This document shows, one piece after another, positions 1-8,079 of a DNA stretch of 64,000 nt. The translations under genes and the position numbers were made by a program. Positions within the stretch are counted from its first letter, which is position 1. Every line of letters starts with the position of its first letter. The notes beneath the pieces are model-generated. The model had not been told where the DNA came from. It made no database searches and saw only the letters and a program-made list of their open reading frames with translations. Origin of the DNA: Pseudogulbenkiania subflava DSM 22618 (GTDB lineage: Bacteria; Pseudomonadota; Gammaproteobacteria; Burkholderiales; Chromobacteriaceae); NCBI RefSeq assembly GCF_900177275.1, contig NZ_FXAG01000002.1, positions 272,339-336,338 of the forward strand, in the 5' to 3' direction.

Positions 1-1733
1 GCGATCTTGCGTTTGACCTGTTCGGCCAGCTCGATGGCTTGGGCATAGTCGCAATGCGGCATCAGGATCGCAAATTCCTCTCCACCCAGGCGTCCCAGCT
101 GCTGGCCCTCGCCCAGGCAGCTCTCGCAGGCCATGGCGACCTGCTGTAGCACCAGATCGCCGGCATCGTGGCCGTAGGTGTCGTTCACCAGCTTGAACAT
201 GTCCAGATCGATGATGGCCAGGCCGAGCGGTGTCCCCTGGCGCAGCGCCTGGCGGTAGGCTTGCTGCGCCTGCTGCAGGAAGTGCGGGCGGTTGGCGACG
301 CCGGTGAGGTCGTCGTGGGTGGCCCGTTCGTACAGTTCGTGCTGCATTTCCTGCAGCTGCTTCACCAGGCGCTCCGTTTCCTGCTTTTCCCGCTGCAGCT
401 GCTGGTTATGGCTCATGCGTTCGCTGATGTCGACCACGCTCATGACGATGCTGTGGTGGTCGTTGAAGCGCACCCGGCGCATCGAAACCTGGGACCAGAA
501 GATTTTGCCGCCGCCGTCTCGCAGCTGGATTTCCCGGTCGCTGATCCCGAGCCCCTGGTCGAGCAGACTCTCGCAGCCTTCGACGTCGGCCGGCTCGGCG
601 AGCAGGCTGAGGATGCTGCGCCCGATCAACTCCGAGATGTGCAGGCCGAACAGGCGGCCGGCCGCCATGTTGGCGGTGGTGACCTCGTGTCTGTCGGGAT
701 GCAGGATCAGCACCCCGACCTGGATGGTATCGAGCAGCGCCTGGAGGTCCTGATGCGTCGAGGCGAGCTTGTGCAGTTTCTTCTTCAGGTTGGCATTGGA
801 CAGCGCCAGCAGTGCGGTGTGCTCGTCGAGCTGCCGGCGTTCCCGGCGTGCCTGGTGGTGCAGACGGTTGCCGACGATGCCGAAGAAGACTAGCAGAGCG
901 CTGAGCAGTGTGCTGCCCAAGAGCAGCAACGGCAGGCTGCGATCGGTGCTCCAGGTGCCTCGGGTGGAGACGGCCACGGTAATGCGCAGCGGGATGGAGG
1001 GGACGAGGGCGCTCGCCTCCATGTGGGGCGACGGCAGCAGCGTCAGCCACTGGGCGAGACGTCGCCAGCTCGAGGGGGACTGGGTCTCGGCGGGGGCCGG
1101 GGTGGACTGGATGAGCAACTGGCCAGCGCGGTTGAACAGGCGGATCTGGCTGCCGGGAGTGTCACGCAGCAGCGCCGGCAGCCAGTCGGAGGCATTGAAG
1201 CTGCCGTAGTAGCTCGCGCGGCAGGCGCCGCTGCGGTTGCAGGCCGGCAGCAGGAAGGGGATGCGTTTGCTGATGGAAAACTGCAGCGGCGGCGGGAGGA
1301 GGACGAACGGGGCGCCGTCGGCGGGACGGGAGACGAGCCCCCGTGCCAGGGCCTGGATAGGGAGGGGAGGGCGGTTGGAGCTGCCGCCCAGCGCACGCGG
1401 CGCGCCTTGCTGTGGGATCAGCCAGAGTTCGTCGAGATTGTCGATTGGCGCTGGCAGCGCACTCGCCTCCCGCTCCAGCGCGCGGTGCTGCAGTGCCGTC
1501 CGGAGCAAGGTGAACTGCTGTTCGAACTGGATGCTGGCCAGGTTGAGCTGGGCCTGGGCCATGTTTTGGGCATGCTCTTCGATCGAGCGCGAGCGTGCGT
1601 GAAACAGGGCCGCGGTCATGAGCCAGATCAGGGCTAGGCAACACAGCAGCAGGCCGAGCAGAAGCGTGCGCCACTCATGGCTGAGTCGGCGGCCATAGAG
1701 CTTCGGATCATCCGTGGTTAAGGTGAGGTGCAT
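1..1733 (-). CDS. PAS-GGDEF diguanylate cyclase, membrane-anchored (C-terminus cut by window edge)
   Basis: Predicted to make cyclic di-GMP from two GTP at the inner membrane. The reading frame starts at ATG 1733 (MHLTLTTDDPK) and stays open to base 1, giving about 577 visible residues. A hydrophobic segment lies near residues 24-44, then a periplasmic-like region, a second hydrophobic segment near 265-285, a coiled linker, and a PAS domain around 320-430. The GGDEF domain carries an intact LGGEEF near residue 548. No RxxD inhibitory site precedes GGEEF, so product feedback may be absent. The last roughly 60 residues of the domain lie outside the window, and anything further C-terminal (such as EAL) is unknown. 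The input signal cannot be told from sequence. Confidence 0.9.
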   Translation of the reverse strand, partial: MHLTLTTDDPKLYGRRLSHEWRTLLLGLLLCCLALIWLMTAALFHARSRSIEEHAQNMAQAQLNLASIQFEQQFTLLRTALQHRALEREASALPAPIDNLDELWLIPQQGAPRALGGSSNRPPLPIQALARGLVSRPADGAPFVLLPPPLQFSISKRIPFLLPACNRSGACRASYYGSFNASDWLPALLRDTPGSQIRLFNRAGQLLIQSTPAPAETQSPSSWRRLAQWLTLLPSPHMEASALVPSIPLRITVAVSTRGTWSTDRSLPLLLLGSTLLSALLVFFGIVGNRLHHQARRERRQLDEHTALLALSNANLKKKLHKLASTHQDLQALLDTIQVGVLILHPDRHEVTTANMAAGRLFGLHISELIGRSILSLLAEPADVEGCESLLDQGLGISDREIQLRDGGGKIFWSQVSMRRVRFNDHHSIVMSVVDISERMSHNQQLQREKQETERLVKQLQEMQHELYERATHDDLTGVANRPHFLQQAQQAYRQALRQGTPLGLAIIDLDMFKLVNDTYGHDAGDLVLQQVAMACESCLGEGQQLGRLGGEEFAILMPHCDYAQAIELAEQVKRKI

Positions 1734-1890
1734 GAATCATTCCGACGCAATGATGATTTCATCATAAGTCGTTCCGTGCTGGTTGGGAATTGTCCGTGCC
1801 GAGTAAACCTTTTTTAAAGATAGACGGTTATTTTTAAATTGTTTTTTGATGTTGAATCAAGATGGGGTGACGAATGCCGGAGGAGGGGGA

Positions 1891-2406
1891 TCAGCGTTCC
1901 TGAATGGCGCGGCGGTGGCGGCGGAACACCCACTTTTCCCATTGCAGATGGCTGGTTTTGTCGAAGGAGGGGCGGATGTCGGCTTGCAGCAGGTAGCCGG
2001 GCTGATCGGGCGAGGGCTCGCAGGCGTCGATGCTGCCCGCCAGGCGCAGGCTGAGGGCCGAGTCACTGTTGGGGTAGAGCGTCAGCAAGACCGGTTCGCC
2101 GACCGGGTAGGCGCGCTCGGAATGCCAGGCGATGGCGTCGAGGCCGAGCCGGCAGGGGGTGATGGCGGGGCGTACCGGGTAGCGCGAGGCGAGCACCAGT
2201 TCCAGCGTCAGGTCGATCTTGGCTTCCAGCCGCAGCAACAGCGGGTCGGCGTCGTCGGGGACTTCACCCGGCGAGGCGAGCAATTGCAGCGCCAGCCGGG
2301 TTTCGCGGTCGAGTCGGCCCTGGTAGGCAGTGTCGGCCAGGCGCTGGCAGGACAAGGGGAGGTCGGCATCGAAACTGGCGGTGGCCAGCGTGGGTAGTCT
2401 GCTCAT
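1891..2406 (-). CDS. PilZ-like domain protein
   Basis: A 171-residue protein (MSRLPTLATASF) that I read as a PilZ-type c-di-GMP-binding protein. The basis is the overall layout, the RLGLDAIAW segment followed by an EPVLLTL strand, and the WVFRRHRR tail; the usual RxxxR motif is not obvious. The start at 2406 is chosen because GGGAGGAA sits just upstream. A longer start at 2433 overlaps the serB stop as ATGA but has no better ribosome site. It is co-directional with and immediately downstream of serB. It could be an unrelated conserved hypothetical; the family call is moderate. Confidence 0.6.
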   Translation of the reverse strand: MSRLPTLATASFDADLPLSCQRLADTAYQGRLDRETRLALQLLASPGEVPDDADPLLLRLEAKIDLTLELVLASRYPVRPAITPCRLGLDAIAWHSERAYPVGEPVLLTLYPNSDSALSLRLAGSIDACEPSPDQPGYLLQADIRPSFDKTSHLQWEKWVFRRHRRAIQER

Positions 2407-2429
2407 GCGGTGTTCCTCCCTTTGCTCGG

Positions 2430-3281
2430 TCATGCGAACAGGTTGACGACTCCTTCCAGGCCGACATGGTTGAGCGCCACGTCGGCCTGGGTGCGTACCA
2501 CCGGCTTGGCCTTGTAGGCCACGCCGAGGCCGGCTTCGGCCAGCATCTTGAGGTCGTTGGCGCCGTCGCCCATGGCGATGACCTGATCCGGCGCCAGCCC
2601 CAGCTGCTGGCGTATCTCGATCAGCAGCCTGGCCTTGGCGCTGGCATCGACGATGTCGCCCTTGACGCGTCCGGTGAGCTTGCCGTCGGCCACTTCCAGC
2701 ACGTTGGCGAAAGCGTAGTCGAGCCCCAGTTCGGCTTTCAGGCGCTCGGTGAAGAAGGTGAAGCCGCCCGAGACCAGCATGAAGCGCACGCCGTTGGCCT
2801 TGCAGGCGGCGAGCAGGGTGTCGGCGCCGGGCGTCAGCCTGACCCTTTCACGATACACCGTTTCCAGCGCGCTTTCTTCCAGCCCGGCCAGCAGCGCCAC
2901 GCGTTCCTTGAGCGAGGCGGTGAAGTCGAGTTCGCCGCGCATCGAGCGTTCGGTGACTTCCGCCACCAGGTGCTTGACGCCCACCATGTCGGCGATCTCG
3001 TCGATGCATTCGATGGTGATCAGCGTGGAGTCCATGTCCGACACCACCAGGCCGAAATCGGCGAAGCGGCGCCCGCTCGGGACGAAAGCGGCGTCCAGGC
3101 CGTGCTGTTCGCAGTAGGCGGCGATGTCGGCTCGGCGGGCGGGATCGACGCCGTGCAGGCGGGCCACGCTGTCGGAAACGCGTTCGATGTCGGAGGTGCC
3201 GCTCAGCTCGGCGACGGCGGCGAGTGGGCTGGCGGAGAGGAGCGGGGCCTGGAGGACGAGGGTGTAGGACGAAGACGGCAT
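2430..3281 (-). CDS. serB: Phosphoserine phosphatase
   Basis: Hydrolyses O-phosphoserine to serine, the last step of serine synthesis, in the cytoplasm. The 283-residue product begins MPSSSYTLVL and has an N-terminal ACT-like region followed by a HAD phosphatase fold. Visible HAD motifs are DMDST (nucleophile Asp near residue 82), the VSGGF motif, and GDGANDLKML near the C-terminus. A longer in-frame start exists at 3419, but its extra residues look non-coding and a plausible promoter lies inside that stretch, so 3281 is preferred. Length and motif order match the SerB family. Confidence 0.95.
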   Translation of the reverse strand: MPSSSYTLVLQAPLLSASPLAAVAELSGTSDIERVSDSVARLHGVDPARRADIAAYCEQHGLDAAFVPSGRRFADFGLVVSDMDSTLITIECIDEIADMVGVKHLVAEVTERSMRGELDFTASLKERVALLAGLEESALETVYRERVRLTPGADTLLAACKANGVRFMLVSGGFTFFTERLKAELGLDYAFANVLEVADGKLTGRVKGDIVDASAKARLLIEIRQQLGLAPDQVIAMGDGANDLKMLAEAGLGVAYKAKPVVRTQADVALNHVGLEGVVNLFA

Positions 3282-3312
3282 GGTTCGAGATTCGGTTGCA
3301 AGCGAATATTCG

Positions 3313-3340
3313 ATTATGCCACGCGTCCGGCGCATTCCAA
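3313..3340 (-). promoter_or_regulatory. Candidate sigma-70 promoter for serB
   Basis: On the minus strand TTGGAA (3335-3340) is followed after 16 bases by CATAAT (3313-3318), about 30 bases upstream of the serB ATG. The boxes are good matches to -35 and -10; no transcript evidence is available. Confidence 0.4.
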
Positions 3341-3455
3341 AAAGCATTGGCCCGAGAACGCCAGGACATGGCACGTGTTCGCCGGGTCCGCGGCGATCCG
3401 CACGCTGCCGGGACAACAATGCCGGCTCTGTGGTCGTGTCCAGCGCGAAGGGGGA

Positions 3456-3920
3456 TCAGTCGTCCTGTTGCGGCCGGCTCCACCACGACAGCAGCCGGTC
3501 GAGCGACAGCAGGCCAGGACCGCTGCAGGCGATGACGGCCAGCAGCATGCCCCAGTAGTAATGGAACTGGCGCGTGGTGTCGGTCAGGCCGGGGTAGCTG
3601 ATCACGGCCATGGTGTTGACCACGAACAGACCGGCGGCGGCGAAGCGGCCGGTAAGGCCCACGGCCAGCAGCGACGAGAACACCAGTTCGCCGAAGGTGC
3701 CCATCACCGCCGCCACGGCCGGAGGCAGCAGCGGCACGTGGTATTCCTCGGTGAACAGCAGCAGGGTGGTGTCCCAGTCGGCGATCTTGGTCAGGCCAGA
3801 GGAGAAGAACACGTTGGCGACCCACAGCCGGATGAACAGCAGCACGAGCGGCCGCAGGCCGTCGGCAAGACGGACGAGCGGGGATGCAAGCTGCTCGACG
3901 CGCAGGATCAGGGTTTTCAT
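3456..3920 (-). CDS. DoxX family membrane protein of the bufferin operon
   Basis: A 154-residue inner-membrane protein (MKTLILRVEQLAS) with four hydrophobic segments typical of DoxX, including the VANVFFSSGLTKI and LLAVIACSGPGLLSL stretches. Its ATG overlaps the stop of the upstream DUF2063 gene (ATGA), so the two are translationally coupled. In related copper or gold-induced clusters a DoxX protein is the usual last gene and is thought to act in membrane redox or maturation, but its role is not settled. The operon context is the main clue. Confidence 0.88.
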   Translation of the reverse strand: MKTLILRVEQLASPLVRLADGLRPLVLLFIRLWVANVFFSSGLTKIADWDTTLLLFTEEYHVPLLPPAVAAVMGTFGELVFSSLLAVGLTGRFAAAGLFVVNTMAVISYPGLTDTTRQFHYYWGMLLAVIACSGPGLLSLDRLLSWWSRPQQDD

Positions 3921-4690
3921 GACGGCCCTCCGGGTAGCTGGATGGACGACAGCAGGGCGCGTTCGAATAGCTGGCCGAGCAGGGCTTGCAGGTCGAACGA
4001 CGGGTCTGGTTGCAGTGCCGCGTTGGTGGCGGCTTCCAGCATGGCGCCCTGCTGCAGCGCCAACAGGAAGGCCGCCGTGGCCGGATCCAGGCGCTCGACC
4101 TTGACCGTGCCGGCCGAACGTGTCACCAGCGCGGTTTCGGCGTGGTCGCCGAGGCGCTCGGGCAGGGGCACGCCGCTGTCCGGCTGGTGCGCGAGCCAGA
4201 TCGTGGCGATGGGCCAGGGAGAGGCGACGACGGCCACATCGTCGGCCAGCCCGAAGCGCAGTTCGCCCCAGCGCTCCGGTTCCAGCGTGGCCAGCACGGC
4301 GAGGTCGGGTGGGGTGGCGTCGGCGGCGTAGTAGCTGCGGTGCACGTGCCACTCCAGCCGCGCCACGTCGGCCAGGTAGGGCAGATGGCGGACGTGTTCG
4401 AAGCTGTCGAGAAAGTCGCCAAAGGCGGCGCCGTAGCGGTGCAGGTTGCCGGAGTGCGAGGCGTGGCGCTTGACGTACTCGCGCGCCAGCGCGCGGAAGA
4501 ATTCCTCGCCGACCAGCTGGCCCAGTACCGGGTAGGCGTAGGCCAGGGTGTCGATCAGCCCGACGCGGTAGTTGTTGCGGTACACCGCGAGCCCGGCCGC
4601 GGACAGGCCAAGGTTGGCCGAAGGGGCGTGCCGCTCGGGGTCGGCGATGGCCTCGAGCAGCGCGCTCGACCAGTCAGTCCACGAGATCAT
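3917..4690 (-). CDS. bufC: DUF2063 protein, BufC/HvfC-like partner of the DUF692 maturase
   Basis: A 257-residue protein (MISWTDWSSALLE) of the DUF2063 family, with the conserved AVYRNNYRVGLIDTLAYAYPV and VGEEFFRALAREYV blocks near the N-terminus and a winged C-terminal half. Family knowledge: DUF2063 proteins pair with DUF692 enzymes and recognise the precursor peptide for Cys modification. Here it overlaps the DUF692 gene upstream by 17 bases and the doxX gene downstream by 4 bases, so it sits in one operon with the precursors. The gene contains a copy of the repeated word GGTTGGCCGAAG. Confidence 0.85.
   Translation of the reverse strand: MISWTDWSSALLEAIADPERHAPSANLGLSAAGLAVYRNNYRVGLIDTLAYAYPVLGQLVGEEFFRALAREYVKRHASHSGNLHRYGAAFGDFLDSFEHVRHLPYLADVARLEWHVHRSYYAADATPPDLAVLATLEPERWGELRFGLADDVAVVASPWPIATIWLAHQPDSGVPLPERLGDHAETALVTRSAGTVKVERLDPATAAFLLALQQGAMLEAATNAALQPDPSFDLQALLGQLFERALLSSIQLPGGPS
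4612..4623 (+). repeat. GGTTGGCCGAAG word inside the DUF2063 gene
   Basis: Exact copy of the dispersed 12-base word, here preceded by AA. On the coding strand it encodes part of P-S-A-N-L-G, one of several frames in which the word is used across the window. Confidence 0.75.
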
Positions 4691-5510
4691 GGTGCCGCTC
4701 CTGCAGGATGGCCTGGGCTTTGGCTGCCTCGCCGCACAGCACGTCGAGCGGCGGGATGTCGATGTCCCATTCGATCAGCGTCGGGCGCGGACCGAGCCTG
4801 GCGATGGTGGTGCGGTACAGCTGCCACACCGCCGCGTAGACCGGTTGGCTGTGGGTGTCGACCAGCAGGCCGTCGCGCTCCGAGTAGCCGGCGAGGTGGA
4901 TTTCGCCGATGGCCTCGGGTGGCAGCGCGGCGATCACCGCGTCCACGTCGGTGCCGAGGTTGACCTGGTTGACGTAGAGATTGTTGAGGTCGAGCAGGAT
5001 GCCGCAGCCGGTGCGGCGTACCAGTTCGGCGAGGAACTCGCCCTCGTGCATCTCGTTGCCGGGGTACTCGACGTAGCTCGACAGGTTTTCCAGCAGGATG
5101 GGCCGGCGCAGCGCGTCCTGGGTCTCGGCGACGTGGGCGCTGACGGCATCCAGCGCATCGCGGGTGTAGGGCAGCGGCAACAGGTCGTTGACGAAACGCG
5201 TGGCGGAGTGGTTGAGGCACAGGTGCTCCGACACCGCCGCCGGCTCGAGCGCATCGACCAGCCGTTGCAGCGAGGCCAGGTGTCCGGCTTCGGGGCGTTG
5301 CGGCGAGCCCAGACCGAGGCCGACGCCGTGCAGCGACAGCGGGTAGCGTTCGGCCACGCGGTGCAGCATGGCGAGCGGCTGGCCGCCGTCGAAGAAGTTC
5401 TCGCTGTGCACTTCCACCCAGCCCAGCTCGGGTTGCTGCTGCAGCACCTGCTGGTAGTGCGGGGCGCGCAGGCCGATGCCGGCGCAGCGCGGGAGGCGGC
5501 TCAGGGACAT
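4674..5510 (-). CDS. bufB: DUF692 multinuclear iron oxidase, BufB/HvfB-like peptide maturase
   Basis: A 278-residue TIM-barrel protein of the DUF692 (MbnB-like) family. Family knowledge: these enzymes use a di- or tri-iron centre and oxygen to convert Cys residues of a precursor peptide into heterocycles that bind copper. Recognisable family features are GIGLRAPHYQQVL at the N-terminus, HSENFFDGG near residue 35, ENLSSYVEY near 140, DLNNLYVNQ near 175 and GEIHLAGY near 205, which supply the conserved His, Glu, Asp and Asn metal ligands. It lies directly downstream of two DUF2282 precursor genes, which are its likely substrates. Confidence 0.92.
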   Translation of the reverse strand: MSLSRLPRCAGIGLRAPHYQQVLQQQPELGWVEVHSENFFDGGQPLAMLHRVAERYPLSLHGVGLGLGSPQRPEAGHLASLQRLVDALEPAAVSEHLCLNHSATRFVNDLLPLPYTRDALDAVSAHVAETQDALRRPILLENLSSYVEYPGNEMHEGEFLAELVRRTGCGILLDLNNLYVNQVNLGTDVDAVIAALPPEAIGEIHLAGYSERDGLLVDTHSQPVYAAVWQLYRTTIARLGPRPTLIEWDIDIPPLDVLCGEAAKAQAILQERHHDLVD

Positions 5511-5576
5511 GATTCGCTTTCAGGGGAGAGGCGCGCCAGCCGTGACGGGGCGGTCGCGGCTGGCGCGGGGATGGGC

Positions 5577-5834
5577 TTATTTCTTCGGCGCCTGCAGCGT
5601 GCCCCCCATCTGGGTGCAGCTGCCCTTGGCGACGAATTTCCAGTCGGTGGGATCGTTGTCGACCTTGGACTGGCCGGCGCAGGCGTGGGTGCCGACCACC
5701 GAGGCGCAGTCGTTCTTGCCGGCCTTGGCGACGCCGAAGCACTTTTCCTTCTCGGCGGCCATGGCCGGGGCGAGGCTGCCCAGCGCCACGAAGGCGCCGA
5801 GGGCGGAAACGATCAGGGTACGGGAGGTGTTCAT
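5577..5834 (-). CDS. bufA: DUF2282 bufferin-type precursor peptide, copy 1
   Basis: An 85-residue exported peptide of the DUF2282 family. The signal peptide runs to about residue 26 (cleavage after AMA). The mature part has exactly four Cys, at residues 32, 43, 52 and 73, in the contexts [17 protein letters not shown] and GSC. A good ribosome site (CAGGAGC) precedes ATG 5834, so the longer start at 5864 is not used. Family knowledge: such peptides are modified at Cys by a DUF692/DUF2063 pair and buffer copper in the periplasm. It is nearly identical to the upstream paralogue across the mature core. Confidence 0.88.
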   Translation of the reverse strand: MNTSRTLIVSALGAFVALGSLAPAMAAEKEKCFGVAKAGKNDCASVVGTHACAGQSKVDNDPTDWKFVAKGSCTQMGGTLQAPKK

Positions 5835-5912
5835 GGTGGCGCTCCTGTCAGGGGGAAGGGCCACGGCGGGCCCGATGTGCCATTCGCTTGTAAGCCAGGA
5901 TTCAGCGAATCC

Positions 5913-6176
5913 TTACTTCTTACCCGGCTGCAGCAGGCCTGCCATCTTTTCGCAGCTGCCCTTGGCGACGAATTTCCAGTCGTTCGGATCGTTGTCGACC
6001 TTGGCCTGGCCGGCGCAGGCGTGGGTGCCGGCGGCCGAGGCGCAGTCGTTCTTGCCGGCCTTGGCGACACCGAAGCATTTTTCCTTCTCGGCGGCGCTGG
6101 CCGGGGCGGCGGCGAGAGTGCCGAGCGCGACGACGGCGCCGAGGGCGGAGGCGATCAGGGCACGGGATGCAGTCAT
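5913..6176 (-). CDS. bufA: DUF2282 bufferin-type precursor peptide, copy 2
   Basis: An 87-residue paralogue of the adjacent DUF2282 peptide and the first gene of the operon. It has a signal peptide to about residue 28 (ASA cleavage) and Cys at 34, 45, 54 and 75 with identical spacing. The stretch [19 protein letters not shown] is shared with copy 1. The start at 6176 is preceded by AAGGAG. The longer in-frame openings upstream are read-through. Two precursors for one maturase suggest gene duplication for dosage or slight divergence of function. Confidence 0.88.
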   Translation of the reverse strand: MTASRALIASALGAVVALGTLAAAPASAAEKEKCFGVAKAGKNDCASAAGTHACAGQAKVDNDPNDWKFVAKGSCEKMAGLLQPGKK

Positions 6177-6230
6177 GGTGTTACTCCTTGTTGGTGTGAG
6201 TGATCCGGCGCCTTGCCGGACTTGAGCGTT

Positions 6231-6257
6231 GGTCGTACCGCCGCGGCGTTTCTTACA
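6231..6257 (-). promoter_or_regulatory. Possible ECF-sigma promoter of the bufferin operon
   Basis: On the minus strand TGTAAGAAAC (6248-6257) is followed by a short GC-rich spacer and TACGACC near 6231-6237, about 55 bases before the first DUF2282 ATG. A TGTAA-type -35 with a CGNC-type -10 is typical of ECF sigma factors, which often control DUF2282 operons. No sigma gene lies in the window, and the spacing is slightly short. Confidence 0.3.
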
Positions 6258-6363
6258 GGATACCGCCGGGCGGTTGCGACGGGGCTGTTGATTGGTCTGG
6301 CGGCGCCGGCTTTCATTACAGGGATCAACGAAAAAAAGATCGTTACCTTCCGATGGACAAGCA

Positions 6364-6386
6364 AAAAGCCGGAAAATCCGGCTTTT
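6364..6386 (-). terminator. Rho-independent terminator after queE
   Basis: A 10-base perfect stem, AAAAGCCGGA pairing with TCCGGCTTTT, and a 3-base loop lie just beyond the queE stop. The T-run follows the hairpin on the minus strand. The same hairpin is symmetric enough to act in both directions. Confidence 0.8.
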
Positions 6387-6408
6387 CTCGAGCGGGGCGT
6401 CCCCGGCC

Positions 6409-7038
6409 TCAGCGTATCTGCAGCACCTTGTGGGTCTGCACCGACAGCCGCCATTGCGGCTGCGCCATGCAGTAGGCGATGGCGGCGCGGGTGTTGGCGA
6501 CGACGTCGGGGCCGTCCATCGGCTGCAGGTAGAAGTTCTGAAAGGCAAGCCCGGCCACGCTCTCCGGCGGCAGCGTCGGCTGGGGATAGACCAGTTTCAG
6601 CTCGTGGCCGGTGGTCTGCAGCAGCGGCGCGCCGGCCTTGGGGCTGACGCACAGCCAGTCGATACCGGGCGGGGCGGCCACGGTGCCGTTGGTTTCCACC
6701 GCGATTTCGAAGCCGCGCGCGTGCAGCGCGTCGATCAGCGCCGCATCGAGCTGCAACAGCGGCTCGCCGCCGGTACAGACCACGAACGGCGTGCCGCCGG
6801 CGCCGGCCGGCCATTCGCGGGCGATGCGCTCGGCCAGTTGCTCGGTGGTCTTGAACTTGCCGCCGTCCGGGCCGGTGCCGACGAAGTCGGTATCGCAGAA
6901 CTGGCAGATGGCTTTGGCGCGATGGCGTTCCTTGCCGCTCCACAGGTTGCAGCCGGCAAAGCGGCAGAACACCGCGGCGCGGCCGGCCTGGCGGCCTTCG
7001 CCCTGCAGGGTGTAGAAGATTTCCTTCACCGTGTACAT
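6409..7038 (-). CDS. queE: 7-carboxy-7-deazaguanine synthase
   Basis: Radical-SAM enzyme that converts 6-carboxy-tetrahydropterin to 7-carboxy-7-deazaguanine in queuosine synthesis. The 209-residue protein opens [15 protein letters not shown], typical of QueE. Its iron-sulfur ligands appear as C-x14-C-x2-C (AGCNLWSG through ICQFCDTDF), the QueE variant of the radical-SAM motif. CTGGEPLLQ near residue 90 is the SAM-contacting GGEP motif. It is the last gene of a queC, queD-like, queE run on the minus strand, and a strong terminator follows. Confidence 0.95.
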   Translation of the reverse strand: MYTVKEIFYTLQGEGRQAGRAAVFCRFAGCNLWSGKERHRAKAICQFCDTDFVGTGPDGGKFKTTEQLAERIAREWPAGAGGTPFVVCTGGEPLLQLDAALIDALHARGFEIAVETNGTVAAPPGIDWLCVSPKAGAPLLQTTGHELKLVYPQPTLPPESVAGLAFQNFYLQPMDGPDVVANTRAAIAYCMAQPQWRLSVQTHKVLQIR

Positions 7039-7051
7039 GGTTTCCCCCTTG

Positions 7052-8077
7052 CTACAGCAGCGGCCAGCGCATGTTGTCCTTGAACAACACCGAGACCCCG
7101 CGCTCGTCGCGCTCCATCAGGTCGACGCGCGCCAGTTCCGGCACCAGCGGCGACAGCTCGGCGTGCACCCATTCCGCCACCGAGGCGGGGTGGCCGTTGC
7201 GGATGCCGGCGAGGCGGTCGAGCGGGTTGTGGTCGAGCTGGCGGTAGACCGGCTTGAAGCGGTCCTTGACGTCGCCGAAGTCGAGCAGCCAGCCCATCGC
7301 GCCGTCCAGCTCGCCTTGCAGCATCAGCCGGATCAGGTAGCTGTGGCCGGTGTAGTTGCCCTCGGCATCGAACGGCACCGCACTCTCGAAGTGCTGTTCT
7401 TTCCAGATGCGGAAGCTGTGGCCGTCGAACTGGCTGCCGGCGGTGTGCGTCTCGCGCACCTCGACCCAGGCCAGGCCGGCGAGATCGGCCGACAGCTCGC
7501 GGTAGATCCACTGCGCCAGCACCTCGCTGGTGGGGTTGGCGAGGCCGGGGATGTCGTTGAGATAGCGGTGGTTGAGGCGCAGGAACAGCCGGCCCCAGGC
7601 TGCCGCCAGGTCGATGTGGTTGGCCGAAGCCGCGTCCGCCACCAGCCGCACCCCGAAGCCGTGGCCGTGCAGGCGGCCGCATTTGTGGCCAGCGGGCACG
7701 TGCGGCAGCTGGTGCGCCGCCTCGAAGCCGGCGTTGAGCCAGACCAGGCGGGTGCCGTTGTCGAGGATCACGCCGCGTTCCGGGGCGCTCGTGAGCGTCA
7801 GGCTGTGCGGAAAGCTCAGCTGTTCCGACAGGTGTTCGGCGATGGCCAGGTCGTCCACCGACGCCATGTGCTGGTTGAGCGAGGCGTAGTTGAGCGGCTG
7901 CACCGCGCGCTGCAGCGTCTCGGCCAGGCCGGCCTGGTTCGTGTGGATGTTCTCCACGCGCAGCTGCACGCGGAAGCTGTGGCCGTGCAGGCTGGCGAAC
8001 TGCGGCTCGAACCAGTCGGCGGGCAGCTGGCGCGCGGCTTCGAAGCGCGCGCCGGCGAGAAGGTAGGATGCGTGCAT
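7052..8077 (-). CDS. queD: Triple-domain 6-carboxytetrahydropterin synthase (QueD-like)
   Basis: Expected to convert dihydroneopterin triphosphate to 6-carboxy-tetrahydropterin. At 341 residues it is almost three times the length of ordinary QueD (about 120), and three PTPS-like units can be traced. Unit 1 (about 1-105) has FEAARQL and LHGHSF. Unit 2 (about 115-225) has FEAAHQLP, CGRLHGHGF and LNHRYLND. Unit 3 (about 225-341) has FESAVPF, TGHSYLI and LDHNPLDRL. Only unit 2 keeps the catalytic Cys and all three zinc His; units 1 and 3 have lost the Cys and at least one ligand. Its start lies 2 bases after the queC stop. It carries one GGTTGGCCGAAG word. Confidence 0.88.
   Translation of the reverse strand: MHASYLLAGARFEAARQLPADWFEPQFASLHGHSFRVQLRVENIHTNQAGLAETLQRAVQPLNYASLNQHMASVDDLAIAEHLSEQLSFPHSLTLTSAPERGVILDNGTRLVWLNAGFEAAHQLPHVPAGHKCGRLHGHGFGVRLVADAASANHIDLAAAWGRLFLRLNHRYLNDIPGLANPTSEVLAQWIYRELSADLAGLAWVEVRETHTAGSQFDGHSFRIWKEQHFESAVPFDAEGNYTGHSYLIRLMLQGELDGAMGWLLDFGDVKDRFKPVYRQLDHNPLDRLAGIRNGHPASVAEWVHAELSPLVPELARVDLMERDERGVSVLFKDNMRWPLL
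7618..7629 (+). repeat. GGTTGGCCGAAG word inside the queD-like gene
   Basis: Exact copy of the dispersed 12-base word; on the coding strand it falls in A-S-A-N-H. Confidence 0.75.
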
Positions 8078-8079
8078 GA

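Noticed and set aside
2430..3419. Longer serB start at 3419
   Set aside because: The added N-terminal residues look like translated promoter DNA, and SerB family length fits the 3281 start.
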